DNA of 28,414 bases from an uncultured Steroidobacter sp. (GTDB taxonomy: Bacteria > Pseudomonadota > Gammaproteobacteria > Steroidobacterales > Steroidobacteraceae), in assembly GCA_946478975.1 (NCBI GenBank), contig CAMLEO010000056.1, positions 1-28,414 of the forward strand, written 5' to 3'. Of the stretch, positions 13,915 to 22,690 are shown piece by piece (position 1 is the stretch's first letter; each line of letters begins with the position of its first letter). The position numbers and the translations under genes were made by a program. The notes beneath the pieces are model-generated. The model saw only the letters and a list, made by a program, of their open reading frames with translations, was not told where the DNA came from and searched no databases.

Positions 13915-15732
13915 ATGAACAGAGAAGCCGCCCTCGCAAACCTGGGTCTGCAAGGTACCGAAGATCATGCCACCGTGGCTCGGGTCTACGGCGAGCGGCT
14001 GGCAGTCGTTCAGGCTCAGCTGGTGTCGGCGCAGACCGATGCGGAGCGCAGCACCCAAGGGGCGAAGCTCGCGCAGCTCAGCGAATCGTATGAATTGGTG
14101 ACCGGCACCGGCCGTTACACCAACCCGCCGAACGATAACACCGCGACGCAGTTGCGCCCGAGCGTGGGCATTACCGGAACGCTGATCGCGCAGGAGTCGC
14201 CTCGCGATACGGCTGTGCGCATGGAGCCCGGTGCGGTGATCGAGGATCGCCTGGAAGTTGGCGACATGCTCGGCCAAGGCGGCATGGGCTGCGTGTATGG
14301 CGCGCGCGACCGGCTGATGGAGCAGGACGTTGCGATCAAAGTGCTGCGCCATGACCTGCAATTCAGCACCGCCGCCAAGGAACGTTTCCTCGCCGAAGCG
14401 AAAGTCTCCTGCAATCTCTCGCATCCAAACATCGTGCGCGTGTACGACGTGGGCGTGAGCGGCGGGATGTATTACTTTTCGATGGAACGTTTGAAGGGCG
14501 AAACGCTGCGCAATCGCATGGAGAGGTATCGGGAAGAGAATCGCATCTTCGCCGTTTCGGAAGTCACCGATATCATCCGGCAGCTGATCGACGCGCTGCG
14601 CTACGCACATCGTTACATCGTGCATCGTGACATCAAGCCGGAGAACATCTGGCTGGCCGAGGACGGCACGGTGAAGCTGGTGGACTTCGGCATCGCCCGC
14701 GCCTACAGCAGCTCGCAGCTGACGCAGACGGGCATGGCGCTGGGCACCGCCTACTATATGTCGCCGGAACAACGCATCGGCTCGAAAGATGTCGACTGGC
14801 GCACCGATCAGTACGCGCTCGGCGTCGTGTTGTATGAATTGTTTTCCGGCAACGTGCCGACCGGCGCGGTGAAGTCCATCGACGCGATTCGTAAGGATGT
14901 ACCGCTTCGGTATGCAAACGCATTGATGCGCGCGATGGCGCCGATGCCCGAGGATCGGTTCGCATCGTTGAATGAGTTTCTGGCGGAGATCGAGGCGCCG
15001 CCCGAGCGCAAGCGAGCGGGTGTCGCCAAGTATCTGTTGATCGGTGCGGGGCTCGCGGCGGCGGCCGCCGGGGCGTTTGTTGTTTACAACAATCAGGCGC
15101 AGCAGCAGCCGAAGCCGACGACGGAGACGGTCGCCAAGAATCAGCCGCCAGTGGGTGGCGGCGCCACCAACAATCAAACGCCGGTCGAGCCGCCGCCGCC
15201 GCCGGCGGAAACCACTCCCAACGTCGTTGCAACCGCGCCGGAGAAGGATCCGCCCGCTCAGTCGGAAGTCGATGCCATCAGCAGCAAGCCCTTGCCGCCA
15301 CCGCCGACGCGCGTGGCGAAAGTGGATCCGGCGCCGGAGCGTGCCACGTACTCACAAGCCGGCTCCAATCTGGACGGGCGGCGCAAGCAATGTATCTCTC
15401 AGTGCGAGCGCGACGATGGCGAGTGCCGGAGCTTGAGCCGTCGAGGCAAACAAGAGTGCATGCGCGCCGTCGCGTTCGGGAGTCATGCCGGAAGCATCAC
15501 GCCGACGCGCAATTCGGCGACGCAGAGCTGCGCGTTCTTCGGTCAGTCGCGCTGCGAATATTCCCTGGATCGCGACGCGTGTCTCGCTCGCATGTCGAGC
15601 CGTTACAAGGACTGCGTCGACGTGCTCGGCGGCAACGTCGTTTCACGCCGGCAGGACTGCGACAACAACGCTCGCGAGTCGGATCGGATGTGTCTCGATA
15701 CGCTGCGCGAGTGTCGCGCCTCGTGCGAATGA
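13915..15732 (+). CDS. Transmembrane Ser/Thr protein kinase with J-domain-like N-terminus and Cys-rich C-terminus
   Basis: A 605-residue Hanks-type kinase. Residues 5-65 form helices resembling a degenerate J-domain (AALANLGLQ at the start, QLSESYELV at the end) but without an HPD motif. The kinase domain spans about 110-360: Gly-loop GQGGMGCVYGARD, catalytic Lys142 in AIKVL, HRDIKPEN (Asp239), DFG (257-259), SPE (283-285). One membrane helix covers about 373-391, then a Pro/Gln/Thr-rich linker to about 480. The last 120 residues hold 12 Cys and should be periplasmic, probably disulfide-linked. I start at ATG 13915: the frame is open back to 13156, but that would run through the tRNA and the antisense exported-protein gene. 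There is no clear ribosome binding site. Targets are unknown. Confidence 0.92.
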   Translation: MNREAALANLGLQGTEDHATVARVYGERLAVVQAQLVSAQTDAERSTQGAKLAQLSESYELVTGTGRYTNPPNDNTATQLRPSVGITGTLIAQESPRDTAVRMEPGAVIEDRLEVGDMLGQGGMGCVYGARDRLMEQDVAIKVLRHDLQFSTAAKERFLAEAKVSCNLSHPNIVRVYDVGVSGGMYYFSMERLKGETLRNRMERYREENRIFAVSEVTDIIRQLIDALRYAHRYIVHRDIKPENIWLAEDGTVKLVDFGIARAYSSSQLTQTGMALGTAYYMSPEQRIGSKDVDWRTDQYALGVVLYELFSGNVPTGAVKSIDAIRKDVPLRYANALMRAMAPMPEDRFASLNEFLAEIEAPPERKRAGVAKYLLIGAGLAAAAAGAFVVYNNQAQQQPKPTTETVAKNQPPVGGGATNNQTPVEPPPPPAETTPNVVATAPEKDPPAQSEVDAISSKPLPPPPTRVAKVDPAPERATYSQAGSNLDGRRKQCISQCERDDGECRSLSRRGKQECMRAVAFGSHAGSITPTRNSATQSCAFFGQSRCEYSLDRDACLARMSSRYKDCVDVLGGNVVSRRQDCDNNARESDRMCLDTLRECRASCE

Positions 15733-15739
15733 GCGATCG

Positions 15740-16981
15740 TCAGCCGACGACGCTCTTCAAATAACGAAACAATGTCGGCTGGCTGACTTGCAGCGCCTTA
15801 CGCAGCGCCAGCTCGTCGTCCCGCTTCTGCGCCCGGCGCGCTTCGATCCATTTGTGAACACAGCGATAGTGTTCTTCACCCGGCGTCTGCGTTTGTGCCA
15901 GCTCGATGCCGAGCTGCCGGGCCAGGCCAGCTTCGTGCAATAACATCCAGGCCGGAAAATCGCACGCCGTGAGCGGAGCATCGTCTGCATCCGCGTCGTC
16001 GAGATCGTCCTCAACAGCCAGAAACTTTTGCCACGCCGAGCCTACGCCGGCGTCCGGCTGCTGTGTTTTACTCAGCGCCGCTGCGGCTGCATCCGGCGCA
16101 TGCCAGCAGAGATTGAACCAGCCGGTCAATGCTTCGATTCGGCGATGTTGAAACGCACCGCTGTGTGCGAGATGCAGGCACAGCGATGGCTGTTGCCACC
16201 ACTGCGGTTCCTTGAGTACGCAGGCGCTGACGCCGGACCAATCCTGCGCCTGGCTCAGCGCGAAGCTGCGATGAAGTTGCGGTTGATCCGCCGAGAACGG
16301 CCGCTCGCCGAGCGCGTCGGCAAGCTGTCGCCACAGCGGCGTCAACAGCTCGCGCCACTGTGCGCCGAGCAGACGTTTGGCGGTCGGCATCGTTTCCAGC
16401 AGGAAATCGAGCTCCTGTTGCGCATCGTCGATGGGCTGGCCGAGTCGATGCAGCGTCGCCAGCAAGCGATCGTAACCGGCGAGATCGGAATGGTTGGGCG
16501 CAATCGAATACAAACGATCGAGTTGACGTTGCGCGTCCGGCGCATTGCCTGCCGCGAGCGATCGAACGATGCCGTTGGTGAGCGCCGAGACCGGATTGTC
16601 GAGAAACAAATCCATCTGCGGCGCCTGCTGCGCCGGAATGAATCGTCCCGCCATCAGCCGATGCGATGCCGCCTGTTCGCTGATGCGCAGAGGCTTGTTA
16701 CCAGGGGCCGCATCCGTCTGCCAGGACGTGAACTCCTGCGGCTGCTCGATGAGCCCGATGCTGCGCGCATAGCTCACGGCTTGCTCGATCTGAGTCCGGA
16801 TCTTTTCCGGGCTGCCCATCAGCACGCTGTCCAGAAATTCGATTTCACAGCGGCGCCAGCTCTCGTAGTCGCTGTATGCCAGTCGACCGCTGGCCAGCAG
16901 CAGTTCGAGCACGGAGAACGCTCCCTGCTCCAGCAACTGGTCGTCCACTTGTTTCTGCAGGGCGCTGTCGATCTTGATCAT
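15740..16981 (-). CDS. Protein of unknown function coupled to the SNF2 helicase
   Basis: A 413-residue soluble protein with no signal peptide or membrane helix. It is largely helical and Leu/Ala/Gln/Trp-rich, with a repeat-like middle (about 140-330). An acidic patch (EDDLDDADADDAP) lies near 325, and a C-terminal segment DDELALRKALQVSQPTLFRY looks like a small helix-turn-helix. Its ATG overlaps the helicase stop as ATGA, so it is translated with the helicase and probably acts with it. I recognise no named domain. Possible roles are a DNA-binding or regulatory partner that directs the ATPase. It converges on the kinase gene with only a few bases between the two stops. Confidence 0.85.
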   Translation of the reverse strand: MIKIDSALQKQVDDQLLEQGAFSVLELLLASGRLAYSDYESWRRCEIEFLDSVLMGSPEKIRTQIEQAVSYARSIGLIEQPQEFTSWQTDAAPGNKPLRISEQAASHRLMAGRFIPAQQAPQMDLFLDNPVSALTNGIVRSLAAGNAPDAQRQLDRLYSIAPNHSDLAGYDRLLATLHRLGQPIDDAQQELDFLLETMPTAKRLLGAQWRELLTPLWRQLADALGERPFSADQPQLHRSFALSQAQDWSGVSACVLKEPQWWQQPSLCLHLAHSGAFQHRRIEALTGWFNLCWHAPDAAAAALSKTQQPDAGVGSAWQKFLAVEDDLDDADADDAPLTACDFPAWMLLHEAGLARQLGIELAQTQTPGEEHYRCVHKWIEARRAQKRDDELALRKALQVSQPTLFRYLKSVVG

Positions 16982-19900
16982 GGCGCGAACAACATTTCCA
17001 AATCGGCGGCGTCGAGCTGCAACGGCGCGGCGTTCTTTTCGGTGTAGAGCTGGCTGGCGAGCGCGTGCTTGCGTTCTTGCAGGCGTACGATGCGCTCTTC
17101 GACGGTGCCTTGAGCGATCAGCTTGTAAACAAACACTGGCTTGTTCTGGCCGATGCGATGCGCGCGATCGGTCGCCTGCGCTTCAACGGCCGGGTTCCAC
17201 CACGGGTCATAGTGAATGACCGTGTCCGCCGCGGTGAGATTGAGGCCGGTGCCGCCGGCCTTGAGGCTGATCAGGAACAGCGGCACGGTGCCGGACTGGA
17301 ACTTCTCGATCAGCGGCGTGCGCTCGCGCGTCTCGCCGGTGAGCAGCAGGTAAGGAATGTTCAGCTCCTGCACGGTCTTTTCGATCAGCGCCAGCATGGA
17401 TGTGAACTGCGAGAACAGCAGGATGCGGCGGCCTTCTTCGATCATCTCCGGCAGCGCGTTGGTCAGCCAGTCGATCTTCGCCGAAGGCACGCCTTCGTGT
17501 TCCACTTGGCCGCCGACCAGCCGCGGATCGCAACATGCCTGGCGCAGCTTCAGCAGCGCGTCGAGAACCGTGATCTGGCTGCGCGCCAGCCCTTTTTCCT
17601 CGATTGTTTCACGCACGCGCCGGTGCGACGCGAGCCGCACGCCGTCGTAGAAATCGCGTTGTTTCTCATCGAGCGCGATGGTCTCGATGATCTGCGTCTT
17701 CTCGGGAAGGTCCGGCGCGACGGCATCCTTGGTGCGGCGGAGAACGAACGGCGCGATGCGGCGGCTGAGCGCCTGTGCACGTTCCCTGTCGTCGTTCTTT
17801 TCTATTGCCGTTCGATACTGCCGCGTGAACTCGCGCTCCTCGCCGAGCAGGCCGGGCTGCAGGAAATCGACCAGTGCCCACAACTCGCCGAGGTGATTTT
17901 CCATCGGCGTGCCGCTCAGGCACAGGCGATGTTCGGCGCGCAGCGCGCGTGCCGCTTGTGACACCTTCGCACGTGGGTTCTTGATGACTTGTGCTTCGTC
18001 CATCACCAGCAAATAAAACTCGTGCGTGTTCAGCACTTCACCGTCGAGCAGGAGCAGCGGATACGCGGTGATCACCACGTCGACGTCGGGGATGGACGAA
18101 AACAGTTCTTTGCGGCGCGGGCCGTGCAGCGTTAGTGACTTCAACGATGGCGCAAGCTGGCGAATCTCGCGTTCCCAGTTGCCGATGACGCTCACGGGCG
18201 CAATGATCAGCGACGGCTTCTGCAACCGGCCGGCTCGTTTCTCGATTGCCAGATGCGCCAGCGTTTGCACCGTCTTGCCGAGACCCATGTCATCGGCAAG
18301 CACGCCGCCGAGGCGGCAGCGTCGCAGGAATTGCAGCCAGCCGAGGCCTTCCTGTTGATACGGGCGCAAGCTTGCGTTGAATCCTGGCGGCGCTTCCAGC
18401 GGTTGAATCGCCGTAAAATTGCGCAGCTCGGCGACGGATTCCAGCAGTGTTGTGTCTTGCGAGCGGAGTACTGGAGATTCGGCTTCGGCGGTGAGTTGTG
18501 CGAGGCGGCTCGCCTGCGCGACCGGCAACGACAATGTTTGCTGCTTGTCGAGCGCGTCGTGCTCGAACAGTTCGACCAGCGTGTCGGCGATGCGCTTGAT
18601 GCGATCGATTGGTACTGGCAGGTAGCGGCCGTCCGGCAGCAATACAAACAACTGCTCGCCGACGCGGCGGCAGCCGGCTTCGCCGTTTCCCAACGCGCCT
18701 TGCAGGTAGTCGACCAAGGCGGGCAGCAGGTTGACCTGGTGGCCGTCGACGACCATGCCCAGCTTGAGGTCGAACCATTCGCGGTCACGGCGGGTGTCTG
18801 CGTCGGCGTACCATTCGATGGAGTTCGCGAGCCGGTAGGGGAAAGCGTCGTCGATGAAGATGTCCCAGCCGTCGGCTTGCAGCTTCGGCACGGTCAGGAG
18901 CATGAAGGTGAGCCAGAAGTCGCCGCCTTGCTCGCTGCCGGCCAGTGCCGCGTCCAGTCGCGCTTGTATTTGTCGCTCGGCGCCGAGGTCACGATCGATT
19001 TCGTACAGCTGGACGTGCGTTGCGAGCGCGGCGGCGTTTCGCGAACTCGCTTCGCTCGTCGCGTAAGCTGAGGCGCCGGCGCTGGCCAGAATTCTTACTG
19101 TGACGGCGTTATTTGGGAGCGAGCGACTGTCGACGGCCAGGCCGTTATAAACAAAGTGCAGGGTCGCGCTCGGGCCGGCGGCGAGGTGAAGCTTGGCGCT
19201 CAAGCTGCGTAGGGGCTGAGGCTGCGGGGCAATCGCGAGCAATTTGGGCAGCGTGACGCTAGCCGCGGCGATCTCGGCGTTTACAGCGGCGGCCCGCTCT
19301 GGAGCGACAGGCGGTGCTTGCCAATACTGTCGCACGTGTTCGATCGAACAGGGCAGGGCGAGCGCGCCAATCTCATGGCTCGCGGCATCGAGATACATCG
19401 GAGGCTCGACATGCATGAGCACTTGGGAATGCTCAGGCTCGACGACACAGCGCAGTCGCTGATCGCCATTCGGCAATAACTCCCAGGACAACTGCGCAGG
19501 CCTTGGCTTGCCGACTCGCAAAGGCGACCCTTCGAGCGTCTGCCAAAGAACGCGCTTGGTCGCGAGTACATGATTCAACAAAGAGGCGCCGGCGGAGCCG
19601 CGCAAGCTCCACGGCCCTTCGTTTCTTTGCGCGAGCAGCCCGGGCAGGATCTGCCGATCTTCCGAATCGACGTAACGTGGAAACTCGCTGCCTCCAGTCG
19701 TCCTCGCTACGAACGGGCTCGCGCTGCCCCGCGCGATCTTTTGCGTTCCCGGCGTGAGCTGAGCGACCCACACGGACAACTGCAAGTCACATTCGCGATC
19801 ATCGCCGATGATCTGCAAGACGTAAAACAATCGCTGCAGTAATTGTTGTCCAGGCGGTGCAGACGGCTGTGGCGAGCTGATGGCTGGCCGAGCTGCAGCC

Positions 19901-20175
19901 GGCGAAGCAGGCGCTTCCACCGCAGCGACGCTGACAGCCGCGACATGCACGCAGCGGCCATCGTTGCCACAACTGCACTCGGCTTCAGCAATTCGCAAAG
20001 CGCCGGGCGAGCCGGCACGCCGGATGTAAACACGATGCCTGGCGTCGCTATTGACGACGCCCGTGACGACCATGCCCGCCTGGAGCACGCGCAGCTCGCC
20101 GACGGCGCCGCCGCTGACGAGCTGTCGAGCCGCTTCGAGCAGCGGCTCGCTGAATGTTTCCTGCAAGGGAGTCAA
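16978..20175 (-). CDS. SWIM zinc-finger SNF2-family helicase/ATPase
   Basis: A 1065-residue double-stranded DNA translocase. An N-terminal SWIM finger is visible as C67-x-C69 ... C75-x-H77. A long middle region (about 90-570) of unknown fold follows. The SNF2 core starts near 600: motif I DDMGLGKT (about 625), motif II DEAQ (about 725, in LLLVMDEAQVIKN), motif III LSGTPMENHLGELW, and in the second RecA lobe LLFSQFTSML, AGGTGLNLTAAD and the motif VI region QATDRAHRIGQ (about 1005). All ATPase motifs look intact. The start is a TTG at 20175, 16 bases after the YebC stop; another TTG nine bases on is equally possible. It is encoded between yebC and a 413-residue coupled partner. Relatives act in chromatin-like remodelling, RNA polymerase recycling or phage defence; which applies is unknown. 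Confidence 0.92.
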   Translation of the reverse strand: MTPLQETFSEPLLEAARQLVSGGAVGELRVLQAGMVVTGVVNSDARHRVYIRRAGSPGALRIAEAECSCGNDGRCVHVAAVSVAAVEAPASPAAARPAISSPQPSAPPGQQLLQRLFYVLQIIGDDRECDLQLSVWVAQLTPGTQKIARGSASPFVARTTGGSEFPRYVDSEDRQILPGLLAQRNEGPWSLRGSAGASLLNHVLATKRVLWQTLEGSPLRVGKPRPAQLSWELLPNGDQRLRCVVEPEHSQVLMHVEPPMYLDAASHEIGALALPCSIEHVRQYWQAPPVAPERAAAVNAEIAAASVTLPKLLAIAPQPQPLRSLSAKLHLAAGPSATLHFVYNGLAVDSRSLPNNAVTVRILASAGASAYATSEASSRNAAALATHVQLYEIDRDLGAERQIQARLDAALAGSEQGGDFWLTFMLLTVPKLQADGWDIFIDDAFPYRLANSIEWYADADTRRDREWFDLKLGMVVDGHQVNLLPALVDYLQGALGNGEAGCRRVGEQLFVLLPDGRYLPVPIDRIKRIADTLVELFEHDALDKQQTLSLPVAQASRLAQLTAEAESPVLRSQDTTLLESVAELRNFTAIQPLEAPPGFNASLRPYQQEGLGWLQFLRRCRLGGVLADDMGLGKTVQTLAHLAIEKRAGRLQKPSLIIAPVSVIGNWEREIRQLAPSLKSLTLHGPRRKELFSSIPDVDVVITAYPLLLLDGEVLNTHEFYLLVMDEAQVIKNPRAKVSQAARALRAEHRLCLSGTPMENHLGELWALVDFLQPGLLGEEREFTRQYRTAIEKNDDRERAQALSRRIAPFVLRRTKDAVAPDLPEKTQIIETIALDEKQRDFYDGVRLASHRRVRETIEEKGLARSQITVLDALLKLRQACCDPRLVGGQVEHEGVPSAKIDWLTNALPEMIEEGRRILLFSQFTSMLALIEKTVQELNIPYLLLTGETRERTPLIEKFQSGTVPLFLISLKAGGTGLNLTAADTVIHYDPWWNPAVEAQATDRAHRIGQNKPVFVYKLIAQGTVEERIVRLQERKHALASQLYTEKNAAPLQLDAADLEMLFAP

Positions 20176-20191
20176 TCCAACGTGCGAGACG

Positions 20192-20914
20192 CTACGCGAG
20201 CGTGTGATACACCTTCTGCACGTCGTCGTCCTGTTCGAGCTTGTCGATCATTTCCAGGACTTCGGTGGCCTGCGCTTCGGGCAGCTCGGTGGGGGTGATG
20301 CAAATATATTCATGTTCGGCGGACAGCGGCGTGACGCCGCGATCCTCCAGCGCCTTTTGCATGATGCCGAATTCGCCGAAGGCGCAGCGGGCGACGATCT
20401 GCGCCTCGCCTTTTTCGCCGGTGCTCTCGCCCATTTCCTCCAGGCCATGATCGATCAGGTACAACTCCAGGTCGTCCTGGTCGATGCCTTCGGGGTTGAG
20501 ACGGAACACGCCCATTTTCTTGAACTGAAAGCTGACGCTGTTGGCCGTGCCCAGGTTGCCGTTGTGCTTGCTGAAGATGCTGCGCACGTTGGCGACGGTG
20601 CGGGTCGGATTGTCGGTCGCGGTTTCCACCAGCACCGCGACGCCGTGCGGCGCATAGCCTTCGTACAGGATTTCGGTGAAGTTGGTTGCGTCCTTGCCGG
20701 AGGCGCGCTTGATCGCTGCCTCGACTTTGTCCTTCGGCATGTTCACGGCGCGCGAGTTCTGGATCACGCGGCGCAGGGCGGGGTTGGAATTCGGGTCAGG
20801 GCCGCCGTTCTTCACGGCAATGGTGATGTCCTTGCCGATGCGGGCGAATTGCTTCGCCATGCGGTTCCAGCGCGCGAACATCGCGTGCTTTCTGACTTCG
20901 AAAATGCGGCCCAT
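20192..20914 (-). CDS. yebC: YebC/PmpR (TACO1) family protein
   Basis: A 240-residue cytoplasmic protein, usual length for the family. YebC proteins were described as DNA-binding regulators and more recently as ribosome-associated factors that help translation of difficult proline stretches. Family landmarks are all present: an MGR...W start, [20 protein letters not shown], the [18 protein letters not shown] block, [33 protein letters not shown] and the end [18 protein letters not shown]. The [20 protein letters not shown] start is of the YeeN-like subgroup. GGGGAG lies 5 bases before the ATG. It is in a minus-strand run with DUF1840 upstream and the SNF2 gene 16 bases downstream. Confidence 0.95.
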   Translation of the reverse strand: MGRIFEVRKHAMFARWNRMAKQFARIGKDITIAVKNGGPDPNSNPALRRVIQNSRAVNMPKDKVEAAIKRASGKDATNFTEILYEGYAPHGVAVLVETATDNPTRTVANVRSIFSKHNGNLGTANSVSFQFKKMGVFRLNPEGIDQDDLELYLIDHGLEEMGESTGEKGEAQIVARCAFGEFGIMQKALEDRGVTPLSAEHEYICITPTELPEAQATEVLEMIDKLEQDDDVQKVYHTLA

Positions 20915-20948
20915 GAACGCTCCCCTTCAGGTGGGGACGCATTTTAGC

Positions 20949-21293
20949 TCATTTGCCTTCCCACATGACTTCGGCGTGGGCGGCCGCGGCCCGCTTCAAA
21001 ATGCTCAGCAGCGGCACGGCGCGGGTCGCCAGGTCCACCGGCGGCTCGCGCTCGTCGTCTTCATCCTCGTTCTTGGAGTCTTCGTTGTCGGCGGGGCGTG
21101 CCGGCGTGACGTGCGTGCCGGCCCGGATCTGTTCGGTCGCGTTTTCCAGCCGCTGCAATGCCGGGCCCACATCGTCGGGACCGAGCGCGCCGGGCACACG
21201 GCCCGTGGCGCCCATGAGCTTCAGCAGTTGCACCGCCACGTCATGAAACATGGTGATGGATTCGGTCGCGGTCGAACGAAAAGTGACCAGCAT
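20949..21293 (-). CDS. DUF1840 domain-containing protein
   Basis: A 114-residue cytoplasmic protein. The opening MLVTFRSTATESITMFHDVA followed by VQLLKLMG, the internal VPGAL and PALQRLENA, and the closing PLLSILKRAAAAHAEVMWE are typical of DUF1840, found in many beta- and gammaproteobacteria. The middle is an acidic, Asp/Glu-rich linker. The open frame extends upstream to 21515, but that part is Arg/Pro-rich noise overlapping the next gene, so I start at MLVTF. A GGGAG lies 11 bases upstream. The function is unknown. Confidence 0.9.
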   Translation of the reverse strand: MLVTFRSTATESITMFHDVAVQLLKLMGATGRVPGALGPDDVGPALQRLENATEQIRAGTHVTPARPADNEDSKNEDEDDEREPPVDLATRAVPLLSILKRAAAAHAEVMWEGK

Positions 21294-21331
21294 GAGCGTC
21301 AGTGCTCCCGTGAGGCTTCGAGACCGACAGT

Positions 21332-21481
21332 CTACGTGCAGCCTCGCACCAGGAACAGCACGAACAGGATCGGAATCGGCACGCCCAGCAGCCACAGCAG
21401 GATCCAGCCGATTTTGCCCTGCTCGCGACCGTAACTCAGCATGCGGTGCAGGCCGGGCGGCAGACGTTTCTCTGTGGACAT
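21332..21481 (-). CDS. 49-residue single-pass membrane protein
   Basis: The protein begins MSTEKRLPPGLHRMLSYGRE, then QGKIGW, a 20-residue hydrophobic helix (about 27-46: ILLWLLGVPIPILFVLFLV) and a terminal RGCT. The charged N-terminus and single helix suggest a small inner-membrane protein with its N-terminus in the cytoplasm. A real gene is supported by natural composition, a proper ATG and stop, and a tidy fit between DUF1840 (38 bases downstream) and the HDOD gene (64 bases upstream) on the same strand. It is shorter than usual annotation cut-offs. The ribosome binding site is weak. The function is unknown. Confidence 0.75.
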   Translation of the reverse strand: MSTEKRLPPGLHRMLSYGREQGKIGWILLWLLGVPIPILFVLFLVRGCT

Positions 21482-21545
21482 GGCAGTCTCGCAAATCACT
21501 ACGGATGTGCTTCAAACGGCTGCCACGCGCTCACAGTTCCTGTAG

Positions 21546-22589
21546 CTATTCTTCGTTCGCCGCCAGGGCGGCACGCCAGACCAGCGCAGTGGTTTCCCGG
21601 CCCAAGCCCTGCCGCATCAACATTCCCTGCGCATCTTCGGCCGAATACGTGCCTCGCTGGACCAGCAGCGCCAGGGCGCCGCACAGGTCGCTGAAGTAAA
21701 TCGTACGACCCAACGGGCTCATCACGGCAGGTGAGATTTTCTCGGTCTGTTCCTGAAGTGCGCGGATGGATGCTTCGGACAGTTGCCAGGTCGAGGCGAT
21801 GAAGCCGGCTACGTTTGCCGATTGGGTCTGGATGGCACGAATGAATACTTCGGCCCGCGGCAGAATGTCCGGCCATTCACGATAGGTATCCATCGTCAGC
21901 CGGAACACCACGATGCGCGCCAGCGGGCCGAGCAAGCCGAGCAACTGCGCGACGAACGGATCGGCGTTGCCCACGCCGCGTGCGCAGACTTCGGCAGCGG
22001 CAGCCGTGCGTCTCGCATGTTCCCAAGTGATGGTCGCAAAGTTATCGAAATAACCTTTGGGCTGACGAAACACCGGCTGCAAAATTGCCGTAGCCATCAA
22101 GCCACGCAATCCTTCCAATCCCAGCAGCACTACGGCGCGATCGAGGCTCTCGATGGGCACGGGCGAGTAGCGATAGGCGGCGCTGTTTGCTCGTTGCAGG
22201 ACGCTGCCGGCGAGCGCCGGATCTTCGAGAATCAGTTGGACGATTTCCTTGCGCGTACTGTCGTCATCGTTGAGCGCCCGCATGAGTCGCGGCAGTAACA
22301 TCGGCCGGCGAGGAAAATATTCGCGCTGATGCACCGACTCGGCGGCGTTCTGATTGATCTTTGCCAGCACCGCGGCGTGCGTGCCGGTAATTTCGTAATC
22401 GAAACTTTGCACGTCGAACGCGAGTTTAAAACACTCGTCCAAGACCGCAGCCGTGGCGTCGGTTTCGAACGCGGGCGGTTCGTCATGGAGCACCGGTATC
22501 GGCTGGCTCGCAGCACCCGCTTGGTTGCGGTTGGCTACTGCCGAGGACTGCGCCGACTTGCCGGACACGCGCATGCCCAGCACGAACAC
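21546..22589 (-). CDS. HDOD-domain protein with a probable N-terminal membrane anchor
   Basis: A 347-residue protein from the first conventional start (GTG at 22589). The HDOD domain, a degenerate HD fold used in bacterial signalling, is seen in the sequence PRRPMLLPRLMRALNDDDST, then IVQLILEDPALAGSVLQRAN, DRAVVLLGLEGLRGLMATAI and a helical C-terminus (about 100-340). A disordered linker precedes it. Upstream of 22589 the frame stays open and reads AAAIVTLTILLFAALAGAAV, a clear membrane helix that would be cut by the GTG start. The true start is probably upstream. The only candidate with a well-placed GGGGAG is an ATT at 22637. No catalytic HD pair is visible. Confidence 0.85.
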   Translation of the reverse strand: MFVLGMRVSGKSAQSSAVANRNQAGAASQPIPVLHDEPPAFETDATAAVLDECFKLAFDVQSFDYEITGTHAAVLAKINQNAAESVHQREYFPRRPMLLPRLMRALNDDDSTRKEIVQLILEDPALAGSVLQRANSAAYRYSPVPIESLDRAVVLLGLEGLRGLMATAILQPVFRQPKGYFDNFATITWEHARRTAAAAEVCARGVGNADPFVAQLLGLLGPLARIVVFRLTMDTYREWPDILPRAEVFIRAIQTQSANVAGFIASTWQLSEASIRALQEQTEKISPAVMSPLGRTIYFSDLCGALALLVQRGTYSAEDAQGMLMRQGLGRETTALVWRAALAANEE

Positions 22590-22690
22590 CGCCGCCCCGG
22601 CCAGGGCCGCAAACAGGAGGATGGTTAAAGTAACAATGGCCGCTGCTCCCCGCCCGCATGGCTTTCTAATCTCATTGTGAGGTCGTGGTA

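Noticed and set aside
13861..15177. 438-residue minus-strand open frame opposite the kinase
   Set aside because: Antisense shadow of a gene with all kinase motifs; no start signal or recognisable domain.
16028..17047. 339-residue plus-strand open frame opposite the helicase partner
   Set aside because: Arg/Gln/Leu-rich shadow of the minus-strand gene, which has the coupled ATGA junction and natural composition.
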